Positions 53,242 to 61,669 of a stretch of 64,000 nt of DNA are shown piece by piece. Under the pieces are notes generated by a model. It made no database searches, was not told where the DNA came from, and worked only from the letters and a program-made list of their open reading frames with translations. Numbering within the stretch: the first letter of the stretch is position 1; each line of letters starts with the position of its first letter. Source of the DNA: Acidimicrobiaceae bacterium (GTDB lineage Bacteria > Actinomycetota > Acidimicrobiia > Acidimicrobiales > RAAP-2); NCBI GenBank assembly GCA_003158855.1, contig PMLJ01000039.1, forward strand, positions 44,156 to 108,155, in the 5' to 3' direction. The translations under genes were made by a program, and so were the position numbers.

Positions 53242-53715
53242 TTACGAGTGCTTCTCCTCGTCGCCCACCAGTTTCCCGAGACGTTCGACGATCGCCGAGA
53301 TCGCCTCATCCTGGGCGAGGAGATGCTTTTGGATCTCCTCCGCCTCCTTCAGCACCGCTTCGGCGTCCTTGTAGGTGTCCTCGGCGCGCTTGTCGGCGGC
53401 GTTGGCCTGGATATTCTGGCCCACGATGATTATCGGCAGCAGGACGAGTTGCAGGAAGCTGCTCGAAAGCCACACGACGATGTAGTACGTGCCCTGCTTC
53501 ACCGCTGACGGTAGTGCCAAGAGCGCCAGCGCGGTGAAGAGGTAGGCGCACCACATCGTCCCGACGACGAGCGTGATCTTCAGTCCGAACCGAGCGTTGA
53601 ACCTGACGAAGGGGTTCCGGTGATTGACCTTGCGCAGATCAGCCGTCTTCACTGGTTTGCCTAATCGAAGCTCGGCGGCCCTTGGATGGCGGACGTATTC
53701 ATAGATCTTTGACAT
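53242..53715 (-). CDS. DUF1003-like membrane protein
   Basis: A 157-residue protein with two membrane helices (ITLVVGTMWCAYLFTALALL and YYIVVWLSSSFLQLVLLPII) followed by a coiled-coil tail (AEAVLKEAEEIQKHLLAQDE). It resembles DUF1003-type proteins, though the match is only partial. The function is unknown. It is preceded by a degenerate gene remnant on the other strand. Confidence 0.65.
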   Translation of the reverse strand: MSKIYEYVRHPRAAELRLGKPVKTADLRKVNHRNPFVRFNARFGLKITLVVGTMWCAYLFTALALLALPSAVKQGTYYIVVWLSSSFLQLVLLPIIIVGQNIQANAADKRAEDTYKDAEAVLKEAEEIQKHLLAQDEAISAIVERLGKLVGDEEKHS

Positions 53716-53783
53716 GACGGGATTCTCACACGTCGACGCGTCTTCGGCATGGACTTCGTCGCCAACGGTCCGGACCGGCGATA

Positions 53784-54210
53784 ATCAATCGCTTCCCCGC
53801 TGCTCTTCGAGTCGTCGCACGCAGCCAACGTCCTCTGGCGTTTCCACTTCACGGAGTGGCGGCTCGCGACGATCAACAACCCGAGACTGCTCGCCGCGAC
53901 AGAAGAGCTGCGCGACGAGGTCCGTGCGGTCGTTCCACTGCGCAGCGATGCTTCCGAGGCGGACAAGGCCCTTTTGAGCCGGGCGATATTGATCGTGGGT
54001 CTGCTGGCGACCGACGCATCCTCGGTTTCGACGATCACCGGTTCGAGGGAGTTGTCCAACGACGTCCAGTTCACCGAGCCACCGCGACGGACAGTCGCGG
54101 GGTCGGTCGGACTCGCGTGGCGCCAGCTCTTCGACGCGATCGACAAGGTCATCGAACCGGACAACTGCCACCGTCGACGCGGGCTCGCGCGGGCGATGCG
54201 TCCCGGCCGG
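53784..54210 (+). pseudogene. Truncated gene remnant of unknown family
   Basis: A plus-strand reading frame of about 140 residues has a stop immediately before 53784 and no good start until 53974. It reads like a real protein (LATINNPRLLAATEELRDEV and ALLSRAILIVGLLATDAS), but the start is lost and its end runs into the convergent sulfoquinovose gene. I cannot identify the family. Confidence 0.35.
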
Positions 54211-55407
54211 TCAGTTCTTCATCAAGTCAGGGGACGTCTCCATGCCCTGGCGCCACACCGATCGAGCGATGATCTTGGTCACGTCGGCGCGGTCGCGGTA
54301 GCGAACGGCGATGTCGCGGGACTCCTCAAGCAAACCTTCTGACAACTTGGTCGGATTGAGGCCCAGCGCCAGGAAGTGGTTGCGGCTCACGTTGAGCTCG
54401 TTTTCCTCGGCTTCGCGGCGCGGGTTGGGCAGCATGGCGATCTCGGCGCCCGTCAACTTGGCAATCATCTCGGCGAGTTCGATCACGCGGTGAGTCTCGG
54501 TGACCTGGTTGAAGACCATGGGCTTTTCGCCTCGCTCGGGCGGATTCTCGAGGGCGATCTGAATGCAACGCACCGTGTCACGAATGTGGATGAACGCGCG
54601 GGTCTGGCCGCCCGTGCCGTGCACCGTAAGCGGGTGGCCGATTGCGGCCTGCATCAAGAAGCGGTTGAGCACGGTGCCGTAGTCGCCGTCGTAGTCGAAC
54701 CGATTGATGAGTCGCTCGTCCAACGCAGTCTGGGGGGTTTGCGTGCCCCACACGATGCCCTGGTGGAGGTCGGTGATGCGCAACAGGTCGTTCGCACAGT
54801 AGAAGGCGAAGAGCAACTGGTCGAGCGTCTTCGTGAGGTGGTAGACGGACCCGGGATTCGCGGGGTGCAGGATCTCGCGATCGATGTCGCCGTCCGGCGT
54901 CGGTACCTTCACCGTGAGGTAGCCCTCGGGGATCGGCGCCGAGCCCGACCATCCGTAACCGTAGACACCCATGGTGCCCAGGTGCACGAGCGCGATGTCC
55001 AGACCACTCGAGACGATCGCCGTAAGGACGTTATGGGTACCGCGCACGTTGTTGTCGACGGTGTAGCGCTTGGCGATGCTGCTGCGCATTGAATACGGGG
55101 CGGCGCGCTGCTCTCCGAAGTGCACGATCGCGTCAGGGCGCTCCTTCAAGATCAATGCCTCAAAGCGGTCATACTCCTCGGCAAGGTCCAGATGGACGAA
55201 ACCGATTTCCCGGCCGGTCAACTCCTTCCACACGCGGATACGCTCGCCCATCGGACGGATGGGCGTCAGAGAATCGACCTCAAGCTCAAGGTCGATCTCG
55301 CGGCGGCTCAAGTTGTCAATGATGATGACATCGTGGCCGATGTCTGACAAGTGCAGCGACGTGGGCCAGCCACAGAATCCGTCACCGCCAAGAACAAGAA
55401 CCTTCAT
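54211..55407 (-). CDS. sqdB: UDP-sulfoquinovose synthase
   Basis: A 398-residue short-chain dehydrogenase-type epimerase. It resembles SQD1/SqdB, which makes UDP-sulfoquinovose from UDP-glucose and sulfite for sulfolipid. Signs are the NAD site VLVLGGDGFCGWPTSLHLSD, DNLSRREIDLELEVDSLTPI, HFGEQRAAPYSMRSS, LGTMGVYGYG and the YHLTK catalytic pair. ATG 55407 was chosen over a longer frame. No glycosyltransferase SqdX lies in the window. A palindrome sits 116 bases upstream. Confidence 0.85.
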   Translation of the reverse strand: MKVLVLGGDGFCGWPTSLHLSDIGHDVIIIDNLSRREIDLELEVDSLTPIRPMGERIRVWKELTGREIGFVHLDLAEEYDRFEALILKERPDAIVHFGEQRAAPYSMRSSIAKRYTVDNNVRGTHNVLTAIVSSGLDIALVHLGTMGVYGYGWSGSAPIPEGYLTVKVPTPDGDIDREILHPANPGSVYHLTKTLDQLLFAFYCANDLLRITDLHQGIVWGTQTPQTALDERLINRFDYDGDYGTVLNRFLMQAAIGHPLTVHGTGGQTRAFIHIRDTVRCIQIALENPPERGEKPMVFNQVTETHRVIELAEMIAKLTGAEIAMLPNPRREAEENELNVSRNHFLALGLNPTKLSEGLLEESRDIAVRYRDRADVTKIIARSVWRQGMETSPDLMKN

Positions 55408-55767
55408 CCGAACTCCAATCAACGCCATTGAGGCGGCTCTCAAAAACGACGAAGCCAGAGTTTTCGGCCTCGCGACCTTACGACCTTACCAGCCCCCCGA
55501 CGGAACTCCTTTTCCAACGCAAGCAATTCACTGTGAATTGCGTGTGAAGCCCTCGCGCGTCAAATGAATGATCCCTGACGAACGACAAACTGAAATGTCC
55601 CACCAGATGATCGCGCCCTGAAGTTCTTGCGCGGTGCTGACGCGCGTTGATCATTGTGGACCGGCAGTTCTTGTGGGGTCCAAACGACTCTCCGGCTGAT
55701 TCTTCGGGTGTAGCGTGAGAAAAATTGCACTCCAACGAGTAGCCAACCATGAATCGGGAGGTGTCGG
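55408..55767. other. Intergenic region upstream of the sulfoquinovose gene
   Basis: Between two divergent genes, about 360 bases hold no gene that I can support. The only notable feature is the 19-bp palindrome at 55523-55541, listed separately. The left part should include the sqdB promoter, the right part the DUF805 promoter. Confidence 0.4.
55523..55541. promoter_or_regulatory. 19-bp palindrome, possible operator
   Basis: GCAATTCAC-T-GTGAATTGC is an exact palindrome with nine-base arms and one central base. It lies between the divergent sqdB and DUF805 genes, 116 bases from the first and 227 from the second. It is AT-richer than its surroundings. No regulator gene is adjacent. Confidence 0.45.
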
Positions 55768-56214
55768 ATGAGCTTCGTTGAAGCAGTGAGGACCTGTCTG
55801 AAGAAGTACGCAACCTTCTCGGGAGCGGCTTCGCGGTCGGAATACTGGTGGTTTGTCCTCTTCAGCGCGCTGGGTACGTTCGTCTTCGCCCTGGCGCGCA
55901 TCGCCGTGCTCGAAGACATCTGGGGACTCGGTCTCTTGATTCCCGGCCTCGCCGTCGCGGTGCGCCGCCACCACGACGCCGGGCGTTCGGGATGGTGGCT
56001 GCTCACCTTCATCGTGTGGCCCTGGGCTGTAGTGCTGCTCTGCTACCCGAGCAAACTGATCGGCAACAAGTACGTCGAGGACCGCTCCGTCCAACCGCTG
56101 ATCACCGAAGCGGACATCGCTTCTTCGGGCCTTCACTGCCCCTCGTGTGGCAAGTTGCGTCTTCCGGGACAGAACTACTGCATGGGTTGCGGAACCCGCT
56201 TTTCAGACCAATAG
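55768..56214 (+). CDS. DUF805 membrane protein with C-terminal zinc ribbon
   Basis: A 148-residue protein. It has the DUF805 opening (FVEAVRTCLKKYATFSGAAS and RSEYWWFVLF), then VRRHHDAGRSGWWLL and helices to about 100. The C-terminus has a zinc ribbon (CPSCGKLRL and NYCMGCGTRF with C-x2-C pairs). The combination suggests a small membrane protein with a cytoplasmic zinc knuckle. Its function is unknown. Confidence 0.85.
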   Translation: MSFVEAVRTCLKKYATFSGAASRSEYWWFVLFSALGTFVFALARIAVLEDIWGLGLLIPGLAVAVRRHHDAGRSGWWLLTFIVWPWAVVLLCYPSKLIGNKYVEDRSVQPLITEADIASSGLHCPSCGKLRLPGQNYCMGCGTRFSDQ

Positions 56215-56315
56215 GCATCGAGGTTTCCCCGCCAGTGGCGTGACGAGCCTTCGCGGCATTCTCTCGACGGGCCGGGGCTATCGCACGACGCAACCCAGAT
56301 AGGCCCAGATAGGCT

Positions 56316-56392
<77 letters not shown>

Positions 56393-56692
56393 AGTAGTGA
56401 TGCTCTTGTTCCTTCTGCCCTGAGCTCCCTAACACGAGAGCCCGAGGGTAGACGGCAGATAGTAGTACGAGCATGGCCGTGTTGGGATTGGAGAGGCCGC
56501 CAGTTGCCTCTCTCCGCTGATCGAGGCGGATCCCCAAGGCCCCGACGACCCCGGCCAGGATCCTTTCGAGAGCGTGAACTGCTGTCTGAATTTTCCCAAA
56601 GTCCAGAGGATCCGTCGGGACGGGCGCTGGAGACCAAGACTGCGTCCGAAGCGCCTGTAGTGTCGTGCTATCTCAACGGAGGAGGAACCCCG

Positions 56693-57172
56693 ATGACGGA
56701 GTTGATTGGCGCGAGCACCTGGGAAGCAGAGTTGTACGAGCACCTGACGTCGCATGAAGCGACCGAAGGCGAGATGCTGGTCGAGTACCGGGACGTCGCC
56801 GCGACTTCATCGTCGAGGGCGTTTCGCTACTTGAGTGATCTCATCATCGAAGACGAGATCCGCCACCACCGGGTCTTCAGGGACCTCGCGTCAGCTCTGA
56901 AGAACGACGCGGAACTCGATCCGGCGGATCCGGCGATACCCCACATCGGCAAATGGGGCGACGACGCGGCCACTGTCCTGCGTCTCACTGAGACGCTCCT
57001 CGAGCGCGAGCGCGCCGACGCCAAGGAGCTCCGCCACCTGGCTTCCGAGCTCAAGAGCCTCAAGCAGGAGACCCTGTGGCAGTTGCTGGTCAAGCTGATG
57101 GAGATGGACACGGCCAAACACATCGAAATCCTGAAGTTCGTGAAACGCAGCGCGAAGAAGTCACTGGACTAG
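56693..57172 (+). CDS. Ferritin-like four-helix protein
   Basis: A 159-residue protein. ATG 56693 has GGAGGAGG seven bases upstream, and a longer frame that reads through the tRNA-Arg region is spurious. The helices carry ATEGEMLVEYRDVAATSSSR, DLIIEDEIRHHRVFRDL, the ETLLERERADAKELRHL and MEMDTAKHIEILKFV. The E/D-x2-H type pairs (EDEIRHH and MDTAKHIE) fit a ferritin/rubrerythrin di-metal site. It may bind iron or deal with oxidants. Confidence 0.75.
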   Translation: MTELIGASTWEAELYEHLTSHEATEGEMLVEYRDVAATSSSRAFRYLSDLIIEDEIRHHRVFRDLASALKNDAELDPADPAIPHIGKWGDDAATVLRLTETLLERERADAKELRHLASELKSLKQETLWQLLVKLMEMDTAKHIEILKFVKRSAKKSLD

Positions 57173-57223
57173 GAATCGTCGCACGCATTTTCGATTCCTG
57201 ACTCCTCCACCGGTCCGGGTGAT

Positions 57224-57268
57224 TGGCGGGGCTGGAGGGATTCGAACCCTGGTCCTCGGTTCCGCAGG
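57224..57268 (-). tRNA. tRNA-Arg 3'-half relic
   Basis: The stretch has GGCTGGAGGGATTCGAACCC and then CTCGGTTCCG, the same as the T-arm and part of the anticodon arm of the two tRNA-Arg genes read on the minus strand, with a TGG (CCA) end at 57224-57226. The 5' half of a tRNA is missing and the stems are broken. It is a tRNA relic or an integration-site remnant and not a working tRNA. Confidence 0.5.
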
Positions 57269-57326
57269 CACCTTCCTCAGCCAGTCTCCAAGGGAGTCAC
57301 TGCAGAGATTCGCCGGCTCACCCGGT

Positions 57327-57358
57327 TGTCGCTCACTCATGCTCGTGAGTGAGCGACA
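57327..57358. terminator. Hairpin downstream of the ferritin-like gene
   Basis: TGTCGCTCACTCA (57327-57339) and TGAGTGAGCGACA (57346-57358) are exact complements around TGCTCG, a 13-base stem. No T-run follows. It lies 154 bases after the ferritin-like stop and could end that transcript or protect RNA of the tRNA relic region. Confidence 0.55.
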
Positions 57359-57514
57359 CAACAAGTGCAACGACCTCTGGAGTAGACCCCCAACCCTGGA
57401 TCCACCACTCCTGCCTTTGCCCACCCCAGGGTCATGATTCGCCAGGGTCTGTGACCCTCGAACCGAGTCAAACACGCCGGCCCGCGCCAACCCCGGGGCA
57501 GTAGAGTCAGCCGA

Positions 57515-57685
57515 GTGGAGAGTTTCGAGAAGGTGAAGGCCCTGAACGACTTCTACGACGACGTGCACTGTCGAAGGCAAGGCAACGTGGACAGCACACT
57601 GTGCGGCCTGAAGACTACTGGGCGCCCCGTCGATCGAGAGGTTACGTGCCTTCGCTGCCGCGAGTTCGCCTCGGGCAACTTCTAG
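57515..57685 (+). CDS. CxxC micro-protein, first paralogue
   Basis: A 56-residue frame from GTG 57515, VESFEKVKALNDFYDDVHCR and then a C-terminal CLRCREFASGNF with a C-x2-C pair. It is too short for normal gene finders. A second frame at 57953 encodes a similar protein, aligned over its whole length (DDVH-RRQ, KT-G-P, TCLRCR-F). The shared protein pattern with many synonymous changes supports that both are coding. The function is unknown; a zinc knuckle-like fold is possible. Confidence 0.55.
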   Translation: MESFEKVKALNDFYDDVHCRRQGNVDSTLCGLKTTGRPVDREVTCLRCREFASGNF

Positions 57686-57952
57686 TTGGGTGAAGCACTC
57701 GATGTCTCGCAGGCAGCCCGGAAAGAGCGGACTCGTGAGAGCATCGACGTTGACACGAAGCTCCGGCGCCTCGGCCCACGTTGGCGTCTGAACGTTCGAT
57801 GTCTGGATTATTCTGATTGAAGCCCTGCGGAGGGCGGAAGGTCGTCTCAGCGTGTCTTCAGGCGCTGGCGTGATGTCCGAGCACTTCTTCGATGGTGCGG
57901 CCGGAGGGAATCGATGTCGCCCCTCGGCTCATGGAAAAGCAATGTCGTCCCA
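57686..57952. other. Spacer between the two micro-protein genes
   Basis: These 267 bases hold no ORF that I can support. A part may serve as the promoter of the second paralogue, with an ATG-started extension of it at 57914. Confidence 0.35.
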
Positions 57953-58156
57953 GTGGAGAGTCTCGTGACGTTGAAGGCCATGGACGGCTTCTGCGACGAC
58001 GTCCACCACCGACGACAGGACCGTCCCAAGAGTGCCTGGCGCGAGATGAAGACCGCTGGGTCACCAGCCCAGAACGAGGCGACGTGCCTTCGGTGTCGCC
58101 AGTTCGGTGTCGGGAGCCTCCAGGTGAAATCGGCCACCGCCTCCATCAACGAATGA
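57953..58156 (+). CDS. CxxC micro-protein, second paralogue
   Basis: A 67-residue frame from GTG 57953 (VESLVTLKAMDGFCDDVHHR then RRQ) that ends with EATCLRCRQFGVGSLQVKSA and a short tail. It matches the first paralogue at VES, DDVH, RRQ, KTxGxP and TCLRCRxF. An ATG at 57914 would add 13 residues. The pair is a tandem duplication with divergence. The function is unknown. Confidence 0.55.
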   Translation: MESLVTLKAMDGFCDDVHHRRQDRPKSAWREMKTAGSPAQNEATCLRCRQFGVGSLQVKSATASINE

Positions 58157-58307
58157 AATCCGGCCTATCATTGGGCTCGACGGTGGTTCAACTCCTGCGG
58201 GACGGAAAAAGCGGCTCGAATCAGACGGCAACTGGCCTTTGCCGAAAAGGACCAACATTGCACGCTTCCTTAATCGCACATCGTTCAATGACCCCGGTCG
58301 AGATTCA

Positions 58308-59468
58308 GTGATCCAGGCACGCGAGAAAACCGCGCGCTACGCCTGGCTGGACCTGTTGCGCGCCATGGCGGTGCTCGTTGTCATGTGGGATCACTTCGTG
58401 GGGGAGTATCTGGCTAAGACAGGCCAGGCCTGGCTACCGGACCGAATTGTGAACGTGGCCATCTTCCAACCCTTCGGCATAACGCAATTCGGCGGATTCT
58501 TCGGGGTCTGTCTCTTCTTCTTGATCAGCGGCTACATCATCACCCGCGTATCGACGAACGAGACCGCTTCGAAGTTTGCAATTCGCCGAGTGTTTCGAAT
58601 CTTCCCGCCCTTGGTCGCGGCGGTGGCGTTCGTCATCGTGGGCGGCAAGATGGGGTTCTCGCTCTACGCCGTGGCCGCTGGCGCCACGTGGAAACAGGCG
58701 CTCACGAACGTAACGCTCGTGAATTATTTCATGACTCCCCAAGTGATCTTTGTGGGTGTGGCGTGGACGCTCGTGATCGAGGTCATCTTCTATATTGAGT
58801 CGCTGCTTCTTAATCCACTCATCCATCGTCGACGCCTCATCCCATACTTCCCGCTTTGTGTGATCGCGGCCAGCCTGTTCTTCATTCTGAGCTCGCGCGA
58901 CTGGACAAGTGGTTACTTCTTGTCCACGGTGTCCTCTATTTACGTGCCGATCCTGGCGATTGGAAGCTCCTTCTTTCTCCTCGAGAAGCGAATCATCACC
59001 CCTTGGATGTTCCTCGGGTTTCTCGTGGCGGGTTACGGCGTCTTTCTCTACGGGACTCATAACTTCTATCCGCAGTTCATGAGCGCCAGCAACTCCTACC
59101 CGATCTCAGCGTTTCTTGCGATTGCGATATTTGGCGGCGCATGGGTCGCCCGCCACGTGATTCCAACCTTCCGGCTCGTGAGGGCTATAGCCCTCACGAG
59201 CTATTCCATTTACCTGTTCCACGGCATTGTGGGGTTGCAGTTCATCGAGTACTTTGACAGCTCACTGGGCTATACGCTGTCGCTCGCAACTGGGCTAATG
59301 GCCACGGCGGTAGCGGTAGGGGCAAGTTATTCCATGATCGAACGTCCGAGCCAGTGGCTGGCGCGCCGGCTTACAACTCGAAAGAACTCCATCGAGACCG
59401 CGCAGAGAATCCCCGGATTTGATTCCGGCAACACGGTCACAACGCCGAGAGGCGAAATGGCACCCTGA
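58308..59468 (+). CDS. Acyltransferase 3 family membrane protein
   Basis: A 386-residue OafA/YrhL-type acyltransferase with about ten membrane helices. The opening YAWLDLLRAMAVLVVMWDHF holds the conserved R and H, and CLFFLISGYIITR follows. A TTG start 23 codons upstream exists, but GTG 58308 gives the usual short N-terminus. It would transfer acyl groups onto a surface glycan or lipid. A 28-bp perfect palindrome lies inside the gene. Confidence 0.87.
   Translation: MIQAREKTARYAWLDLLRAMAVLVVMWDHFVGEYLAKTGQAWLPDRIVNVAIFQPFGITQFGGFFGVCLFFLISGYIITRVSTNETASKFAIRRVFRIFPPLVAAVAFVIVGGKMGFSLYAVAAGATWKQALTNVTLVNYFMTPQVIFVGVAWTLVIEVIFYIESLLLNPLIHRRRLIPYFPLCVIAASLFFILSSRDWTSGYFLSTVSSIYVPILAIGSSFFLLEKRIITPWMFLGFLVAGYGVFLYGTHNFYPQFMSASNSYPISAFLAIAIFGGAWVARHVIPTFRLVRAIALTSYSIYLFHGIVGLQFIEYFDSSLGYTLSLATGLMATAVAVGASYSMIERPSQWLARRLTTRKNSIETAQRIPGFDSGNTVTTPRGEMAP
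59174..59201. repeat. 28-bp perfect palindrome inside the acyltransferase gene
   Basis: GCTCGTGAGGGCTA and TAGCCCTCACGAGC (59174-59187 and 59188-59201) are exact complements with no spacer. It encodes part of the C-terminal helices (VRAIALTSYS). A palindrome this long in coding DNA is unlikely by chance but has no known function here. Confidence 0.6.
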
Positions 59469-59562
59469 GGAGTCGAACGAGCGCACGCGACGTCGGGTGG
59501 CATACATCCGATGGCAAGTACCGCCGCTGTTGATCCGAACGACTGCCTGAGCATGTTTCTCT

Positions 59563-59639
59563 TGGTGCGGCTGGAGGGATTCGAACCCCCGACCCTCGGT
59601 TCCGTAGACCGATGCTCTAATCCGCTGAGCTACAGCCGC
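59563..59639 (-). tRNA. tRNA-Arg (ACG)
   Basis: A 77-base tRNA with encoded CCA. Acceptor GCGGCTG pairs with CAGCCGC, and anticodon loop CTACGGA gives anticodon ACG, which TadA would convert to inosine. The rest is almost the same as the tRNA-Arg(TCG) gene at 56.3 kb. Confidence 0.95.
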
Positions 59640-59710
59640 ATTGTTACTGGAGGACTATCCTAGCCGACCCATGTTCCTGGCGGCCAAGCAGTCGTAAGTA
59701 CCATGCAGGA

Positions 59711-60898
59711 ATGATCCGCACCTTCATCGATGACCTTCCCCGGCTTCTCGACCAGGCCAACGACCCCATGGTGGATATCCGACACGACCTTCACGCCCAT
59801 CCCGAGCTTGCCTTCGAAGAGCATCGCACCACGCGGGTCGTTCGCGACCGATTGATCGCCCTCGGTTGGCAACTCAGCCCGTGCCCCACCGAAACCGGAG
59901 CAGTCGCCGTGTTGAGGGGCGCACGACCGGGCAAACGCGTGATGGTCCGGGCCGATATCGATGGTCTTCCAGTCCTGGAGGAAAGTCCGTTGTCCTACGC
60001 GTCACTGAACGAAGGCGTCATGCACGCGTGCGGCCATGACGTGCACACCGCCGCCCTCCTTGGAGTTGCGGACCTGCTCGCCCAACGCCGCGAGGACCTC
60101 GCCGGCGAATACACGCTGCTCTTCCAACCCGCCGAGGAGGGGCTCGGAGGGGCTCGGGCGATGATCGACGGCGGCGTCCTGGAGGACCATCCGGTTGACG
60201 TCGTCATCGGGGCCCACGTGACCTCGCTCGCTCCCGTCGGCTTCGTCGCCACTCGACCGGGAATCCTGATGAGCGAGGCGAGGGCCCTCGCCGTCCAGAT
60301 CAAGGGCCAAGGCGGGCACGGTGCCATGGCGACCGTCCAGGGCAACGTCGTGCTGGCACTCAGCCATCTCGCTCCCCGACTCGGTGAGATCGTCACGGGG
60401 CTCAACTACGAGGGGACCAACTGCGCGTGCTCGGCGGGCGTGATTCGCGCCGGCACCGCGAACAACGTGGTCCCGCGCGAGGCGCTGCTCCGCGGCACCC
60501 TGCGCACCTTCACGCCTGAGCAGCAGCTCGAGGCGTTTCGCCGGCTGGAGGCGCTGCTCCGCGAGGTGGAGTCGACGTTCGCCGTCGAATGCTCGCTCCA
60601 GCTCGGCGAAGGGACGCCAGCGGTGAACAACAACCCCGAGGTCGCCAAGCGCATCTTCGCAAGCGCCGCCCTGGTCGTCGGCGGCGCCAACGTCATGGAA
60701 CTTCCTCCGGCCTCTCCGAGTGACGACGTCTCCGAATTCCTCAGCCGGGTTCCCGGCTGCTACATGTTCATCGGCGGCGCGATGCCCGACGGTTCGAGCG
60801 GAATGCACCACAGCCCGGACTTCAGCGTTGACGACGCCGCGTGCCGGGCCGTCGCGGGGGTGCTCGCCGCCAGCGCCGTTGATCTCGCTCAGCTGTAG
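59711..60898 (+). CDS. M20-family amidohydrolase
   Basis: A 395-residue metallopeptidase-type amidohydrolase (hippurate hydrolase/IAA-amino-acid hydrolase group). It has DIRHDLHAHPELAFEEHRTT, MHACGHDVHTAALLGVADLL with the metal ligands, and LLFQPAEEGLGGARAM with the catalytic glutamate. It would remove an acyl group from an N-acyl amino acid. The end overlaps the convergent ROK gene by ten bases. Confidence 0.9.
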   Translation: MIRTFIDDLPRLLDQANDPMVDIRHDLHAHPELAFEEHRTTRVVRDRLIALGWQLSPCPTETGAVAVLRGARPGKRVMVRADIDGLPVLEESPLSYASLNEGVMHACGHDVHTAALLGVADLLAQRREDLAGEYTLLFQPAEEGLGGARAMIDGGVLEDHPVDVVIGAHVTSLAPVGFVATRPGILMSEARALAVQIKGQGGHGAMATVQGNVVLALSHLAPRLGEIVTGLNYEGTNCACSAGVIRAGTANNVVPREALLRGTLRTFTPEQQLEAFRRLEALLREVESTFAVECSLQLGEGTPAVNNNPEVAKRIFASAALVVGGANVMELPPASPSDDVSEFLSRVPGCYMFIGGAMPDGSSGMHHSPDFSVDDAACRAVAGVLAASAVDLAQL

Positions 60899-61650
60899 AA
60901 GAGTTTCGCGGCGCCGTGCAGCGGCGCCTGGTTCCCGTCTATCTCCACGCGGCACGCGAGCGGCGCGAAGAACCCCGGCGCGACGCGACGCGCGTTGCCG
61001 CCGGCCAGGTGAACCGTCGAGGCCCCGAACTCCTCGGAGAAGTTCCGGACGGCCTTGACCAACTTGCGCGACCATTTGGCCTCACCGAGTGAGCGAGCGC
61101 GCTCACCAAGCAACTGGTCGTAGGTGAGGCCATCTTCGAAGATCTCCGCTCCGACGTCGCGGACCTTCTGCAGGACCCCGTCCATGCTGAGCGCGAGGCC
61201 GAATCCGGTGCCCAGGGTGAGAACGAGTTCGACGCCCTCGCCGTTGCAGCATCCAAGAGCCGCCATCTTCGCGTCGTTGACCACGCGGACGTCGCAATTC
61301 GTCGCGGTGCGAAGGGCGTCCTGGAGGGTAAATCCACGCCACTGGGCGTCGAGATCGGGATCCTTCTCGGTGGTGACGCCGCCGGGTCGAGACAGGTTGC
61401 CCGGTCGAATCACGATGCCATCGTCGAACTCGCCCGGAAAGCCCACGCCCACGGACTTGGCGCCGCTTCGATTGATGCGATCGGCCAGCAACTCGACGAG
61501 GCGTTGCGGCGAGCACGGATGGGGCGTGTGCTTGCGACGGATCGACCCGAGCAGCGCACCCTGATAGTCGACCTGGCAGAACTTGATGTTGGTCGCCCCG
61601 ATGTCGATCGCAAGGATCCGTCCAAGCAACGAATCATCCACGGGCGCCAT
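60889..61650 (-). CDS. ROK-family sugar kinase, polyphosphate glucokinase-like
   Basis: A 253-residue kinase with LAIDIGATNIKFCQVDYQG at the start (phosphate-1), VGVGFPGEFDDGIVIRPGNL and VVNDAKMAALG, and TLGTGFGLALSMDG. These are ROK/glucokinase signatures; the size and GFPG fit the PpgK group, but the polyphosphate site cannot be told. It lacks the CxCGxxGC zinc motif. Confidence 0.8.
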   Translation of the reverse strand: MAPVDDSLLGRILAIDIGATNIKFCQVDYQGALLGSIRRKHTPHPCSPQRLVELLADRINRSGAKSVGVGFPGEFDDGIVIRPGNLSRPGGVTTEKDPDLDAQWRGFTLQDALRTATNCDVRVVNDAKMAALGCCNGEGVELVLTLGTGFGLALSMDGVLQKVRDVGAEIFEDGLTYDQLLGERARSLGEAKWSRKLVKAVRNFSEEFGASTVHLAGGNARRVAPGFFAPLACRVEIDGNQAPLHGAAKLFYS

Positions 61651-61669
61651 TGCTAAATCGTAGTGAGCG

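Noticed and set aside
57161..57580. 139-residue minus-strand ORF
   Set aside because: It contains RTRVRIPPAPP, the usual false peptide translated from a tRNA 3' end.
60002..61075. 357-residue minus-strand ORF
   Set aside because: It is antisense to the M20 amidohydrolase, with random-looking composition.
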